A DNA stretch of 64,000 nucleotides from Rhinopithecus roxellana (taxonomy: Eukaryota > Chordata > Mammalia > Primates > Cercopithecidae), in assembly GCF_007565055.1 (NCBI RefSeq), contig NC_044557.1:68701095-68765094 (forward strand). The letters are read 5' to 3'. Under the pieces are notes generated by a model. The model worked only from the letters and a program-made list of their open reading frames with translations, ran no database searches and was not told the DNA's origin. Of this stretch, positions 20,561-32,513 are shown one piece after another. How positions within the stretch are numbered: position 1 is the stretch's first letter; each line of letters begins with the position of its first letter. The position numbers were made by a program, and so were the translations under genes.

Positions 20561-20924
20561 GGAAGGAATTTGGTAGGATGTGGCAGTGGGCAGACAGCTG
20601 GAGTGCACTATCTTTAGAATTTGAATGATGGTAGCAATGTCCCACAATACCACTTCGTGATTCTTCACTGCATCTCCATTTTAGGGATGATGCTGACAGC
20701 CCAATTTACATGAAAGTGGATCAGCCCTTTGCAGAGTCATTTTTTCTCTTCATATCTGTTGTTGGTACGTGAATGAATCTATTCCCTTTCCTTGCATAAG
20801 AAATATTTAATTAAACAAGTCTTTCTCCAGATGCAATTATGGGTCCAACCATAATAGAATCATCTAGGGTGCACATGAAAAATCCATATTCCTGTACCTT
20901 TCCTCTTGCTACCATACACGAACT
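20561..20924. other. Unassigned sequence
   Basis: No firm feature. Bases 20845-20905 weakly resemble MER5. Confidence 0.4.
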
Positions 20925-22300
20925 CGACTTGTTTCAGTGTAAGGCAATTCTTCCACTTGTGTACTCAGTCCTATCACCTCTAATTCACTCAAGGACTTTG
21001 CATCACAATTACCCTCCCTTCAAGCCCACTCCCATCTCCTGCATCATTAAATTCTCTCTAATGGATCATTCCCTTCAGTACATATACTATATTATTCCTA
21101 GTTTTAAAACAACTCTCAAGACCCTTTATTCCCATGTAGCTACTGCCCATATCTCTGCTTCCCTTTTAGCAAAACCTCTTGAAAAAACTCTCTGTACTTG
21201 TCTCTTACTTTGCTTTCTTGCTCCAGCCAACTTTAATCAGGCTTTTGTTCCCACTACTCCAAGAAACTGATCTTTTCAGAATACTAAGGTTACTAACAAC
21301 CTCAGTTTTGTCAAACCCAATGACCAATTCTCAATTTTCCAGCAGCCTTTTAGCCAGTTGATCATTTTCTGATTCTTGGAAAATTCTCTTCACTTGTCTT
21401 CAGAGACAGCACACTGACTTGGATTTTTTCCTACTGCAGTAGTTTATTTTTCCTTGATTTTCCCCTTTCCTTGTCAGTAAATTTTGAGGAACTGAAGGAC
21501 TAGTTTCTCTGCTTTCATAATCTATTCTCACTTCCTAGGTGAACTTTTGCACTATTGAGTCCCCCAATCTTTCCCTATGAATGCCAGTCTTTCATATTCA
21601 CTTGCCTCCTCAGCATATCCACTTGAATATCTAATATGCATTTCAAACTTAACTCTTGCATCTATGGCTTTTGAAAAATATGCTCCTTCCTTCGGGCACC
21701 CCAGTTCAGTCAATGGCATCACCATGCATTTAATTGCTCATGTCTGAGACCCAAGCGTCATCCTTGACCTTTTTCTTTTTTTTTATTACACACCCCACAG
21801 CCAATCCATCAACAAATCCTATTGGCTTATATTTTACAACAATAAAGATCTAGTAATTTTTCATCTCCTGGATGGTCTCCCTGCTCCTGATAGCCCTCTC
21901 TATCAATTTTCCATGTAATAACGAGAGTGATAATTTCAAAAGTATATCACATCACATAAGCTACTACTCAAAATCTTTCAGTAGTTTCCATCATACTCAA
22001 AATACAATTCTAACTCCTTACCATTGTCTGTGTTGCCCTGTGAGCTGCTCTGAGCCTCTGTCTGACCTCATCTTCAATCACATTTCTCGTTCACCTTGTG
22101 CTATCCTTTTGGGCCTTCTTGCTGTTCCTAGAACATGTCAAGATTTTTCCAAATTCAGAGACTCTCTACCCTTACTGCTCCTTCTATCGGGAATGCGATT
22201 CCCCTCAGATCTTCGAGTCTAATTCAGGTCTTTCATCCAGTGTTAGCTCTCAGAGAGGCATTCCCTGACTATGCTGTCTAAATTAGTCTCCCCAGGCTCC
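20925..22300 (+). mobile_element. L2 LINE fragment, about 1.4 kb, with RT-coding remains
   Basis: This is a long sense L2 in consensus order. Order: 'ttaatcaggcttttgttccc'; 'gaccaattctcaattttcca'; 'ttagccagttgatcattttc'; 'aatccatcaacaaatcctat'; 'attctaactccttaccattg'; 'gggccttcttgctgttccta'; and 'ctcagagaggcattccctga'. It spans part of the reverse transcriptase ORF. Open frames of 143 and 116 codons (20839-21270, 21872-22222) are decayed pieces of it, broken by frameshifts and lacking an intact catalytic motif. Confidence 0.85.
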
Positions 22301-22321
22301 TAGCATCCCGGTAGTTCTAGT

Positions 22322-22432
22322 TCTTAACCTGAGTGGTGGTTACAGAGATTGTGACTTTATAAAAATATGACATATTATAAAATGTATGGCCTTTAATTTA
22401 TAGTATATTTCATAGTAAAAAAATTTTTTAAA
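22322..22432 (+). mobile_element. L1M 3' end fragment
   Basis: 'ctgagtggtggttacagaga', followed by 'tttatagtatatttcatagt' and an A/T-rich tail, fits the 3' terminus of an old L1M. Confidence 0.55.
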
Positions 22433-22539
22433 CAGAGGTGAGGTGACTATTAATGAAATGATTTTTTAAATTTCCCTGGAATTGAAGGTCATGAATTTTG
22501 AGCCTGATGGGTGAAAAAAGACCGGGTCAAGGCACATTG

Positions 22540-22690
22540 ATTAGGCCACAATGTGGCGACTGGAATGGAGTGGATGTCGGGAGACAAGAGAGGAGGTTTT
22601 TGATGAATGTGGGGAGATGTTATAGAAGTGGTTCAGAAGACAGATGACAGAAGTTTGGACCAAGTTTTTCAAAATGGAGATACTTTCTGG
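22540..22690 (-). mobile_element. L2 fragment, reverse (weak)
   Basis: 'ggaatggagtggatg', then 'agatgacagaagtttggacc', lie in the order of the reverse L2 RT region, but divergence is high. Confidence 0.4.
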
Positions 22691-23052
22691 AGCTTTTCTC
22701 ATCTTCAGCAATCTCTTAATTCCTGTCTTGTTGACTCGCACTTTGCTTTATCCACTGCAGTCATTCAAAAGTTTTCTTTCACCCCTGGATTCCCAGGCTT
22801 CTTTCTGGTTTCTAGCATCTTCTTAGGACAAGGCCTTCTGCTGGAGCGAGGAAGCCAAGGTCATCTGCCATAAACTTGGTTCTATCTCTTCACTTTAAGA
22901 TTTCTCTATCTCTACTGCTTCTTTGCTGTTTCTATCCTGTTTCTGATATATAAAATTTCTTTGCTTTTATTTGCCAAGAAATATTTTCACTCTTGATTCC
23001 GTTTATTTCCCACCATCCCTTAAACCAAACTTGAATATTATTCTATCACTGC
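22691..23052. other. Unassigned sequence
   Basis: No repeat or gene is recognised over about 360 bases. Confidence 0.4.
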
Positions 23053-23437
23053 TGATATGGTTTGGATCTGTGTCCCCACCCAAATCTCCCGTCGAGTTGT
23101 AATCCCCAGTGTTGGATGTGAGGCCTCGTGGCAGGTGATTGGATCATGGGGTTGGATTGCCCCCGTTGGTGCTATTCTCGTGACAGAATTCTCATGAGAT
23201 CCAGTTGATTAAAAGTGTGTGGCACCACCTCCTTCCTCCTGCTCCAGCCATGTAAGATGTGCCTCTTTCCCCTTCGCCTTCTGCAGTGATTGTAAGTTTC
23301 CTGAGGCCTCCCCAGAAGCAGAAACTGCTAGGCTTCCTGTGCAGCCTGTGGAACCATGAGCCAGTTAAACCTCTTTTCTTTATAAATTACCCAGTCTCAG
23401 GTATTTCTTTACAGCAGTGTGAGAACGGACTAATATA
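23053..23437 (+). mobile_element. MST-type MaLR LTR, forward
   Basis: Starts tgatatggtttggatctgtg and ends gagaacggactaatata. Between them are 'ggtgattggatcatgg', 'tttcctgaggcctcccca' and 'tctttataaattacccagtc', the full order of an MST LTR. The AATAAA-like region and TATA box are eroded. Confidence 0.9.
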
Positions 23438-23439
23438 CC

Positions 23440-23632
23440 TATCTAGCTTTTCTTCATAGTATTTATCACAACCTGAAATTATATTAGTTTTTTATTTAAT
23501 GCCTGCATTTCTACCCCTAAAGACAGCAGGGTCTTTGTCTCCTTCCCTGCTTTGTTTCTACCTCCTAGAACAGTGGTTGGAACATAGCAAGTGTCCAATA
23601 AATAATGGTTTAATGAACAAATGAATCTTAAG
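23440..23632 (+). mobile_element. L2 LINE 3' end, forward
   Basis: 'tagtatttatcacaacctga', 'gcagggtctttgtctccttc' and 'aagtgtccaataaataatgg' match the L2 3' UTR. The MST LTR lies immediately upstream, possibly inserted into this L2. Confidence 0.75.
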
Positions 23633-23837
23633 ATCTCTGCAATATTATGTTCAACATATTTCCTATCATTTTCTTCTTAAGAAGTAGCACAGGAAAATGA
23701 GCAAAATTTAATCATTTTTCTCTGTCAAGGGACTTCCTCTTTCTATTTTACACATATGGTATTTTGCTTTTTTTTCTTTATATATGTTACATTTATAATA
23801 AGCAATAAAGACTATTCCATTTAAAATAAGTAAAACA

Positions 23838-24119
23838 GGCCAGGGACTGTGGCTCATGCCTGTAATCCCAGCACTTTGGGGGAGGCCAAGGCAGGAGGAT
23901 CACTTGAGTCCGGGAGTTTGAGACCAGCCCAGACAACATAGTGAAATCCCATCTCTCAAAAAAAAAAATGCAGCCAGGTGTGGTGGCGCATCCCTGTAGT
24001 TCAAGCTACTCAGGAGGCTGAGGTGGGAGGGCTGCTTGAGCCTGGGAGGTTGAGGCTGCAGTGAGCCATGATAGTGCCACTGTACTCCAGCCTGGGTGAC
24101 ACTGAGGTTATCTCAAAAA
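23838..24119 (+). mobile_element. AluJ element
   Basis: AluJ-type sequence ('cacttgagtccgggagtttg', 'caacatagtgaaatccc') with a contracted A-rich linker and an eroded tail. Confidence 0.93.
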
Positions 24120-24194
24120 TATTAACAATGATGGCAGTAATAAATAAATTGGGCAAAACAGTACCATCCAGTACTCTCTGCCTAATTAGAATGC

Positions 24195-24372
24195 TTATTT
24201 TTCTTTTACAGCACTCGCTGCCTGAAACGATACATTTATTTATTTGTGGTCTGCCTCACTGTCTAGAGTATCACCTCCCTGAGGGCAGAGACTGTATCTT
24301 CTTCACAGTTGCACCCTCTCTGCCTGGAACAGTGATAGGCACACAGAAAATGCTCAAATAAATTTTACTTTT
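24195..24372 (+). mobile_element. L2 LINE 3' end, forward
   Basis: 'tcacctccctgagggcagag', 'gcctggaacagtgataggca' and 'gctcaaataaatttt' are the L2 3' terminus. Confidence 0.75.
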
Positions 24373-24384
24373 CTCCCCAAACAT

Positions 24385-24490
24385 GCTACTGAATCAAAGT
24401 CTCTTGATGATACCCAGGAATCTGAGTTTTTAATAAGTTCCATAGGTGATTCTTATGAGCTTTAAATTTGAGAACTTTCTGTCAAAATGA
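24385..24490 (+). mobile_element. MER5A-like relic
   Basis: 'taatacccaggaatct'-like sequence (gatacccaggaatctgag), then 'taggtgattcttatgagc' and 'aaatttgagaactttctg', match the right half of MER5A. Confidence 0.65.
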
Positions 24491-25427
24491 TCATTACTAG
24501 GTATAAATATAGGGGTACAAAGAATTGCTAAATCTAGAGATTATCCTTTCATTCTATTCTGTTAACCCAAGTAGCCCTGCTGAAGAATAGACTGATAAAT
24601 TAGGCAACCTATAAAGGGTGAGAATAAAAATGCTTTCTTCTTACATCCCAATAGTACTGTTAAAACCAGGTAGAAGAAACAGCCTCCTTTCAGCTTTTCT
24701 ATAAGTATTTACAACTAGTATGTTCATTTTTTCTCTCTTCTATTTAGAATTTTAAAAAATAACTGTTGAGTGTTGTAGGTATTGTAAATTACATTGGTCT
24801 AACCTACTTAGGCTGTGTGAATTTCAAATATGTCTCATCTTACATGGTAGATGTGTAAAGTGTATCACACTGGGACAGAAATAAATCTTGTTAAGAGAAA
24901 ATTCCGTCAGATAAGCTTCTTACCTAGTTTTGTCCACTTTAGGATCCAGGTATCTGTACACATAATAGCTAGAGGTGTTCTTTATCACCTTTTGGAAGTG
25001 TAAATGATTTTTTGGTAACTATTCAACCCATAATCTATAATGAAAACTATTTACAACTTCCCATACATATGTATATACCTCAAAGTAAAATGATTCTGCT
25101 AGCAGTCTTCAGGTTCTTCTCACTTTGGAAATTGAATTAGTCTTTATCCCATAATACAATGGGAACAGTCTTGGATTCTTTTCTTACTGCCCTTGAGATG
25201 ATGGCTTTTTGAAACGGAGCCTGATGACCTGGTTTCAGCTTTGGTCTCCATATTTATTTTTCTCTTAAGACCTGAATGTATATCAGAGAGCATGTATGGG
25301 AGGTTTTGCTCCTTTTCAGTGTATTCTAGATATTGTTGGTTATTGTTATATTTTGTCACTTCCTGCCTGGTGTGCCAAAATGAAAATGGATATCTCTTGT
25401 ATTGGTAAAAAACATGAAAGTGATTGT
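24491..25427. other. Repeat-poor unique stretch
   Basis: About 940 bases without any recognised repeat. No splice-site-bounded exon or significant open frame stands out. Confidence 0.5.
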
Positions 25428-25918
25428 GATGGTTTTTAAAAAGACATCTGAAAATTCTTTGACACTTCTCCCTTCAAGAGGTGGACTCTAAATCTCTTCC
25501 CTTTGTGAATGGACTGGCCATAGTGACTCACTTCTAAAACAGAATGTGGCAGAAGTGACACTATGTGAATAACCAGTTTAGGGTAGAAAAGGCCTTTTTT
25601 TTCTTGGGACACTGACCTTGAAACCCAGCACTGCTCTGAGGAAGCCCAGGCCACATAACAAGGCCTGATAGACAGCCCCCACTGAAGTCCCAACCGATAA
25701 CCAGCAACAACCACCAGGCACATGAGTGAGAGGGCCTTTGAGATGACACCACACCAATCCACCTTTGAATTCGATGGCACTAGAGACTGGAACCATGTAG
25801 CTGAATCTAGTCAACCCTCTGAATTGTGAAGAGATAATAATGACAATTGCCATAGTTTTATGCCACTAAATTTGGGGTGGTATGTGATGTAGCAACAGAC
25901 AACCACAATAGACATGAC
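25428..25918 (+). mobile_element. MLT1-type MaLR LTR, forward
   Basis: 'gacacttctcccttcaagag', 'gtggactctaaatctcttcc', 'gaatgtggcagaagtgacac' and the 3' end 'ttttatgccactaaatttgg' to 'agcaacagacaaccaca' follow an old MLT1-class LTR. Confidence 0.75.
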
Positions 25919-26239
25919 ATTCCCTTGGTTAAACTTACACTTGCTCTGGGCGTTTGATCCTTTTACTTTGTTAAGTCTATGCCTTTTTGCTCCATTAAAT
26001 TTGTGATGCAAAATGCTGACTCATGTTGAGTGCCATTTTTAGAGAAAGTGGACTTGAGAGAGATTTAGTGACCAAAGGAAACAATAGAGTGGAACCATTT
26101 TTGTTTCAATATAGAAAGATGTCACTTGGTAATTGCAGAGAATTAAGATGAATAGAGAACTCAGGGGGAAATCAGTCATGGAAAGAGAGTTGATTACTCA
26201 GTTGAGTTCATTGTTCAACATGTGGTCTCAACATTTCTG
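25919..26239. other. Unassigned sequence
   Basis: No feature is recognised over about 320 bases. Confidence 0.4.
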
Positions 26240-26800
26240 TCTCACCCAACTTCAATCCAGTGTCTGAATACTTTTTCTAAAGCAGCAATCCTGTAATTCA
26301 CCAACTTACCTTAAATGCTTCTGATGCATTGTCTTTGGTATAAAATCCAATTTCCTTTGCATAACACAACAGAATCTTTGTGAGCCCCCGAAGCTGCCCC
26401 ATCACCTGTCTTTGCAGCCTCAGGATTCCTCCCACCTCCTCTTATGCTCTGTGCTTTGATTGTTTCAATCACAGCTGTACCTGCCCACGCATAATTTAGA
26501 ACTTGCTCTTCTGTCTCCCTGGAATGCCTTTCCCCGTCCTTCTTTCCATGGCCAATTCCTACTTATTCTTCAAGTTCAAACTTCAATGTTGGCTTTCTCA
26601 ATGCTGGCTGAGTTACACACACATTCTGTGTATTCTTTAGGCCCTGGGTGGTTACTTTCTGCCTGGAATTGTCCTTGTCCACCTCCTTTCCAGGCTGTGA
26701 GCTCCTTGAAGCTAGGAGTTGTGTCTGTTGAGTCACCAGAGCCTATCAGCCCAGTAAGTGGCTCGTAGTAAAAACTCATATATGCTCCATAATGCATGAG
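26240..26800 (+). mobile_element. L2 LINE 3' region, forward
   Basis: A sense L2 of about 560 bases: 'aaaatccaatttcctttgca', 'ctgtctccctggaatgcctt', 'ctacttattcttcaagttca' and 'gctgtgagctccttgaagct'. Open frames across it are relics. Confidence 0.8.
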
Positions 26801-27310
26801 TTATGGCAGACAGTAAGTGGGAGGAAATTGGAGAATGGTAAGCTACTGTTGTTCCTAGTAACTAGGAGGAAAGTATTATTGTGGTCTTTAACACTTGCAA
26901 TCTTACTACTTAAAAGTTTAGAATGAAGTGGAACAGATGGGATTTAAGCCGTGAAATAGCTTTGGGGCAGACTCTAAATGGAAATGGAATGAAGAAATCA
27001 AATGATTACAAAATAAACTTCATCATGGTAAACTGAAAGAATATATTCTTTATACCTACAATTTTTTGCTTCCATATTGTAGTGCACAGAGCATACAGTT
27101 TGAAGGTGAATTTTACTATTAGTAACTTATTCTATATGCTCTACAACTGTGTGTATGTGTATGTATGTAAAAAACACAAAAATATTTTTGTGAAATTATG
27201 TAGCCAGTGGTATGTTAGAGATGCTCATATAGTTTTGTAAGAACCAATTGTTAAATTTTTAGGAATTTTGGAAGCTGGTTATTAAACATGATTAGCTTGG
27301 AATTGGCCAG
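26801..27310. other. Unassigned sequence
   Basis: About 510 bases. The part from 27190 continues on the far side of the next Alu, and I could not name it. Confidence 0.4.
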
Positions 27311-27324
27311 GTTGGTAGTATTTA

Positions 27325-27637
27325 TTTATTTATTGCTGTTTGTTTATTTTTTAGATTGAGTCTCGCTCTGTTGCCCAGGCTGGAGTACAGTGGTGTGGTC
27401 TCTGCTCACTGCAACATTCGCCTCCCAGGTTCTAGCAATTCTCCTGCCTCAGCTCTCGAGTAGCTGGGATTACAGGCATGCACCACCATGTCTGGCTAAT
27501 TTTTGTATTTTTTTGTAGAGACAGGATTTCACCATGTTGGTCAGGCTGATCTCAAACTCCTGACCTCAAGCGATCCACCTGCCTCAGCCTCCCAAAGTGC
27601 TGGGATTACAGTCATGAGACACCACATCTGGCCCAAT
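27325..27637 (-). mobile_element. AluS element with target duplications
   Basis: Reverse Alu with a TTTA-rich end on the left. The 14-base duplication gttggtagtattta at 27311-27324 and 27638-27651 is perfect. Confidence 0.95.
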
Positions 27638-27651
27638 GTTGGTAGTATTTA

Positions 27652-28171
27652 CACTACACGAACAGGCAAATGCTACAGTACGTACTTATTTTCCCCCAAT
27701 ACCTGACTGATTGTGAAATGTTTAGAGGCACATCACTGGATATAGTTTTGTTATATTCAGTAGAATGTTTATATCAAAAGACTGTACAAACTATTTGTCT
27801 TTCATAAACTGATGAGAAGTGAAAGGTGATCAAATGAAACCTACCATGTATGTAGGCAAATGACTGAAAGAACTAGACTGTCTCCTTATAATATGCGCCA
27901 AACTTGAAACTTTCAAACATGGTGGAAATAAACACCATCCTTCTTCTACGGCACAAAGTTATTCCTTGTATATTGTCTCTCTTTTCTCTTTTTTGCCTTT
28001 TTACTGAGATGACCAAAAAGGAAAAAGAGTTGTGGTTTTCTGAAATGAAACTTTTGTCATTATTACAATCAAAGCAATTATTTTCCTTTTTTTCTTTTTT
28101 CTTTTGAATCTGTAAGTAAATGCTAAATGATTCAGATGTAAGCTTATTATTACAAAAAAACTTATTTACTG
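27652..28171. other. Unassigned sequence
   Basis: About 520 bases with no recognised gene or repeat. It has a T/C-rich patch near 28080-28105. Confidence 0.4.
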
Positions 28172-28705
28172 GCTGAGTTATTTGTTCATTCCACAAATAT
28201 TCTTGGGGTACTTATGATCTGTAGAAGAGGATATAGTGGTAAATATGGCAAACCCAGATTTGCCTTTATGGAGGTCACAGTCAAATTAGGGAGGCAGAAA
28301 ATAATTGCCCATGTTGTATTACATGTTGTAAAGAAGTTCAGAGGGAAGAGGAGGACGTTAACATGAAGCTAATGAAGCTTACGTTTTAGGATACAGTCCC
28401 TGTTCTCTGTGTACGTGTGAGGGCCGTCAGGTAAAGTGGACTTTGTCATGTTTGCAAAACTAAAAGGTAGCCAAAGCACTAGACTAGCAAATGAAAGAGC
28501 AACTGGCATGAGATGAGGCTGGAAAGTTAGGTAGGGACAAGCTCATGGATGGCCCTTCATACGGTTGAAAGATTCTGGACTTTTTCCTAAGTACAATAGA
28601 AGGGTAATAAAGGGTTTTAAGCTGAGGAATGACATGTTTTAGAAAGATTGCTCTGAACTCTTGTGTGGAGAATGGATTGGAGGGGGAGCAAGAGCACATA
28701 AAACA
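28172..28705 (-). mobile_element. L2 LINE, about 0.5 kb, reverse
   Basis: 'gttcattccacaaatattct', 'ggcccttcatacggttgaaa', 'aagggttttaagctgaggaa' and 'gtggagaatggattggaggg' lie in the order of reverse L2 from its 3' end towards the RT region. Confidence 0.8.
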
Positions 28706-29808
28706 TAATGAAAAATGGTCCTGTTGTGAATTGAGAGAGGAAGAGGTTATCTAAGGAGAATGCTAGTGAGATTATTATTATTAGGCTACTTACATTGGAT
28801 ATCATTTTTAATGACCTGGAAGAAGTGATAAAAATAATTTGATTACCCTTGCAGGCAGTAATAGGGAATTATTCATAAAAGTAGAAAAGGACATAATTTT
28901 AAAAGCTCTGGAAAAATCATAAGCAGCCAAGAAATAAAACCATATTAATCCTGAATATCTGTGTGCACAAACATAAAGCAACTAAGAATTTCTCAGTTCT
29001 CATGGAAGAATGCATTGTGAACAATAGCATGTCTTGTCCAATGTTGTTTTGATTCCGAGAGCTCTATATTGTTTGGTTCAACTAACTGTTTCCAATTAGC
29101 TCCTAATGCTTTTAAGTTCTACTTCTGCCAGAATGACTACTGACACTTCATTTAAAGAGCTTGCAGAAGGATGTCCATTCATGTTAAATATTGAGCACAG
29201 CCTTACTCCTGCCATAAAGCACCAGAGAATCCTCTAATACCATAATCAGCAGGAAGCTCTATAAACAAGATGCCATCAAGTCTGCACAGAACAGAAAGTA
29301 AAAATAATCATTGAATAACCTAATTGGCCTTGAAATCTTTATGTAATGTTTGCTACTTCTTATCACAGATGAAGCATGGAAGAGTGATAAAATGCAACAA
29401 TTCAATGTTCAAGTCAGAAAAGTGTGAATATTCAGCTTTCATTAAGTCCACTGGAGACAAAACCATCCAAATGAAAAATCCACCTGAATTGTCATAAAAC
29501 AAGCATTAATTTCAGTTATATCCTTGGAGAATATTCTGTTCAGTTCCTCTAAATGAAAGATCATTTACCTTCTGTTACATAAGCTTAAGTTGTACTAACT
29601 ATAAACTTACTGTTTCTTCTCTTAATTCCACTTTACAAATCAAGCAGAGCAGATGGTTGTTTTAATGCAGACCATTTCAGAGTCACCAACAAATAAGGCA
29701 ACATGTCTAGTTCTGCATACAGGGAAGTTAATGTGCTGATGACTAGTCATCAGGTTTACAACTTGTTTATTAATTTTGATTTTTATGATTATTACATTTA
29801 TTACCAGG
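28706..29808. other. Repeat-free unique stretch
   Basis: About 1.1 kb with no mobile element I can recognise, in a window otherwise dense in repeats. No coding potential is seen. It would be a candidate for conserved non-coding sequence. Confidence 0.5.
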
Positions 29809-30134
29809 TATCTTAGTCAGCTGGAGCTGCTATAACAAAATACCATAGACTGGGTGGCTTAAGTAATAGACATTTATTTCTCACAGTTCTGGCTGCTGAC
29901 TGCTGCCCTCTTGCTGTTTGCTCAGAGAGAGAGAGAGAGACAGAGAGAGAAAAGAAAGAGAGAGAGATCTATCTACCTCTTCTTATAAGAGCATTAACCC
30001 CATCATATGGGTCCCACCCTCATGACTTAATCTAAACCTAATTACCTCCCAAATGCCTCACCTCCAAATACCATCACATTAGGGGTTAAGGCTTCATGGT
30101 GTGAATTTGGGGGAGGCACATTCAGTCCATAACA
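29809..30134 (-). mobile_element. MLT1-type MaLR LTR, reverse
   Basis: 'tatcttagtcagctggagct', 'catagactgggtggcttaag' and the left-end motif 'gtgtgaatttgggggaggca' to 'cagtccataaca' mark a full reverse MLT1. A GA-rich run at 29922-29968 expands its middle. Confidence 0.85.
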
Positions 30135-31319
30135 CGGGGAGAGTAGGATAATTGCCGTAATGAAGTGTCCATCCCACCCTTACCAAAATTAAAAATGTTA
30201 TTAGAGCTGCTACATTTTCTTTTCCTAAGCAGAGAGATGTAAAACACTGGGAATTTAAAAAGATAGATTACATTTGAAGATAATAAATACAAACAATTTG
30301 TGATGCTGATGGTTTGTTTGTGATATGATGTGATTAGATGCTGATTAGAAATATGTCTAATGCTGTAGAGTCACCTGATTTACAATCTAACTGAGCAGAG
30401 TGAAAGATTTCTCAAATGATGTAATGAATCAGCCTTTTAAAAAAATAGTTTTATTCAGGCTTTTTGATGGAAGGTCATGAAACTACTGACTGGTATTCCT
30501 GCAGGAGTTGGCTGGCCGGGTCCCAGGCTGGTGCTTCATAGTGTAACCCAGGAAGTAAGCTAGTGTCATGACTTTGGTACTGTGGAGGTCACTTTTCAGG
30601 TAATACTCAGTCTGAATTTATAATCCTTGAGGAAAGTGTAGGAAAGAATAAGGGAGGGGGAAATGGAGACAGAAGGAGAAAACAGCGGGCAGGAGGTGGG
30701 AGAAAGAATTCCTAGCTACAGGCAGCAGCAGTAACAGCAGCAGCAATAACAACTTTGGCAAATGAATATTGGGGGAGAATGAAGGCACGTAAATCCCATA
30801 TTATGTGCATCTGAGTAGTAGCAGATAAAATAATATATAGATATAGCTGTGGAAATAATGTGAGAGATAATAAACTGAAATGCATACAGGAGCCAAGCAA
30901 CTAACATAAATGTAAACAGGGACCAAGAGGATTGCATAAAAGCATGAAGTGGGCTGCACGTAAGATATTGGCATCTTTATTGCCACTAAGCACAACACCC
31001 ATCATGTTATGATACCTTTCAAGGTACAATTTGAACTAAAAGAAAAAATGATCCTATAAAACACACTGAGGTTGGTTTATGAACCCTGAGATACTGTGCT
31101 TAGGGTTTGAACTTTGAGCAATTATATGCAGTGAAATAATTTTCTACAATGACTATAAAAGCCCTGAAAAAAGAAATTGTTTCTTGTAATGGACACACAC
31201 AAAATAAAACATTTCAGAATCATATTTTTAAAGCATGTATGGCTGAAAGTTTTGTTTCAATAAGTTCCCGAGTGTGGAGGAATTAAAGTTAACATCAAAG
31301 GTTCAATTTATATTATGTA
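30135..31319. other. Repeat-poor unique stretch
   Basis: About 1.2 kb without recognised repeats, apart from a short CAG/CAA-rich patch at about 30720-30752. No gene is seen. Confidence 0.5.
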
Positions 31320-31371
31320 TTCTATGTGTATATGTGTGTATGTGTGTGTGTGTGTGTGTGTGTATGTGTGT
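31320..31371. repeat. (TG)n microsatellite
   Basis: A TG run with TA interruptions of about 50 bases. It is likely variable in length. Confidence 0.9.
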
Positions 31372-31704
31372 GGTATATATTTGCTTAAGTTAGTAACTTT
31401 AGTGAACTTTTCACAGTTCATCTCTTAGAATTAGTCATTGTCAACTCAGCACTTTCTTTGTGTAGTGTAATATTTCCAAGTTTAGTTTGTTCCCCATTGC
31501 CTCTGGTTTGAATTATTGTAATTTTGCTCTCATGAGTTTTTTTGCCTCCAGTTCCCACTACCCCTAACTCATCATTTCCAGTCATTTCCTAAGGGAGCAT
31601 CTGGGACTAGCCCAGCTGGGATTTGCATCAAGGCCAGCAGTGGGTATTGAGTATGAGAAGGCAAGACCAGCCTAGACTCTCCTGTTCAAGGTGGCCTACG
31701 AGTG
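31372..31704. other. Unassigned sequence
   Basis: No feature is recognised over about 330 bases. Confidence 0.4.
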
Positions 31705-31807
31705 GAGGAAGTCAACAGACATGTTGAAATCAGAGTCCACTGGAGAACCTGGAGAGTTAAACACTGGAGGGTTCAAATACCAAAGGCTAAAGGGCCAAAG
31801 ATAGGTT
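31705..31807 (+). repeat. Unnamed old repeat, left part (copy 1)
   Basis: 'gagttaaacactggagggtt' and 'aggctaaagggccaaagata' align with 33967-34035. The alignment breaks at the LTR start at 31808 and resumes after it at 32514. Confidence 0.5.
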
Positions 31808-32508
31808 TGTAAACTACAGATAAAATCCTAAGCTCTCCACCAACTGAACAGACTCCTGCTTGGCCAAGGGGACCCCCAGAGAAACCTGAAACAGAGTTCC
31901 TGGCCATGACATGAAGAGAGGTGAGACGTGCCTCATTATACTCCCTCCCTCTTGGAGTTTAGTCACAACTGACCAACATTAATGTTAAAAATAGAGATTG
32001 TAAGACTGACAAAACAGACTCTTTGTGGCAATAAAATACCAAATTATAAGCGAGACCTAAAGCCATGTGAGGTAAAGGTTAAGTCATGCTTGCAGGCTGT
32101 CAATCTTAACAGGTTTCTTGGACCCAATATTTTGTGGCTGACACTGACGGAGCATGCTTATCTTAACTTAAACATTCCTTTCTGCTGACTCGAAGTTTTA
32201 GAGCTTTACTCTAACCAACTGCAAATTAAAAAATCTCTGAATCCATCTACATATAACCTGTAAACCCCTGCTTCAAGATAGCCTAGCTTTTTGGGCCAAC
32301 CCAATGTACACCTTCTATGTACTGACTTATGACTTTGCCTGTAACTACTGCCTCCCTAAACTGTATAAAACCAAACTGTAATCTGACCACCTCAGGATCA
32401 CTTACTCAAGGCTTCTTGAGTTTGTGTTTCCCCTGGGCCACAGTCACTCATATTGACTCAGGACAAACCTCTTTAAAATATTTTACAGAGTTTCATTTTT
32501 CTGTTAAG
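31808..32508 (+). mobile_element. ERV1-type solo LTR, about 700 bp
   Basis: A forward LTR-like unit from tgtaaactac to about 32508. It has a promoter-like TATAAAA at 32364-32370, an eroded polyadenylation region and the common ERV1 LTR ending resembling 'attttacagagtttcat'. The AGGTT at 31803-31807 and 32509-32513 could be its target duplication. No internal retroviral genes flank it. The LTR family name is not resolved. Confidence 0.65.
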
Positions 32509-32513
32509 AGGTT

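Noticed and set aside
20845..20905. Possible MER5 fragment
   Set aside because: 'agaatcatctagggtgcaca' fits MER5, but the match is too short to list.
20839..21270. 143-codon open frame
   Set aside because: It is a decayed segment of a forward L2 element, not an independent gene.
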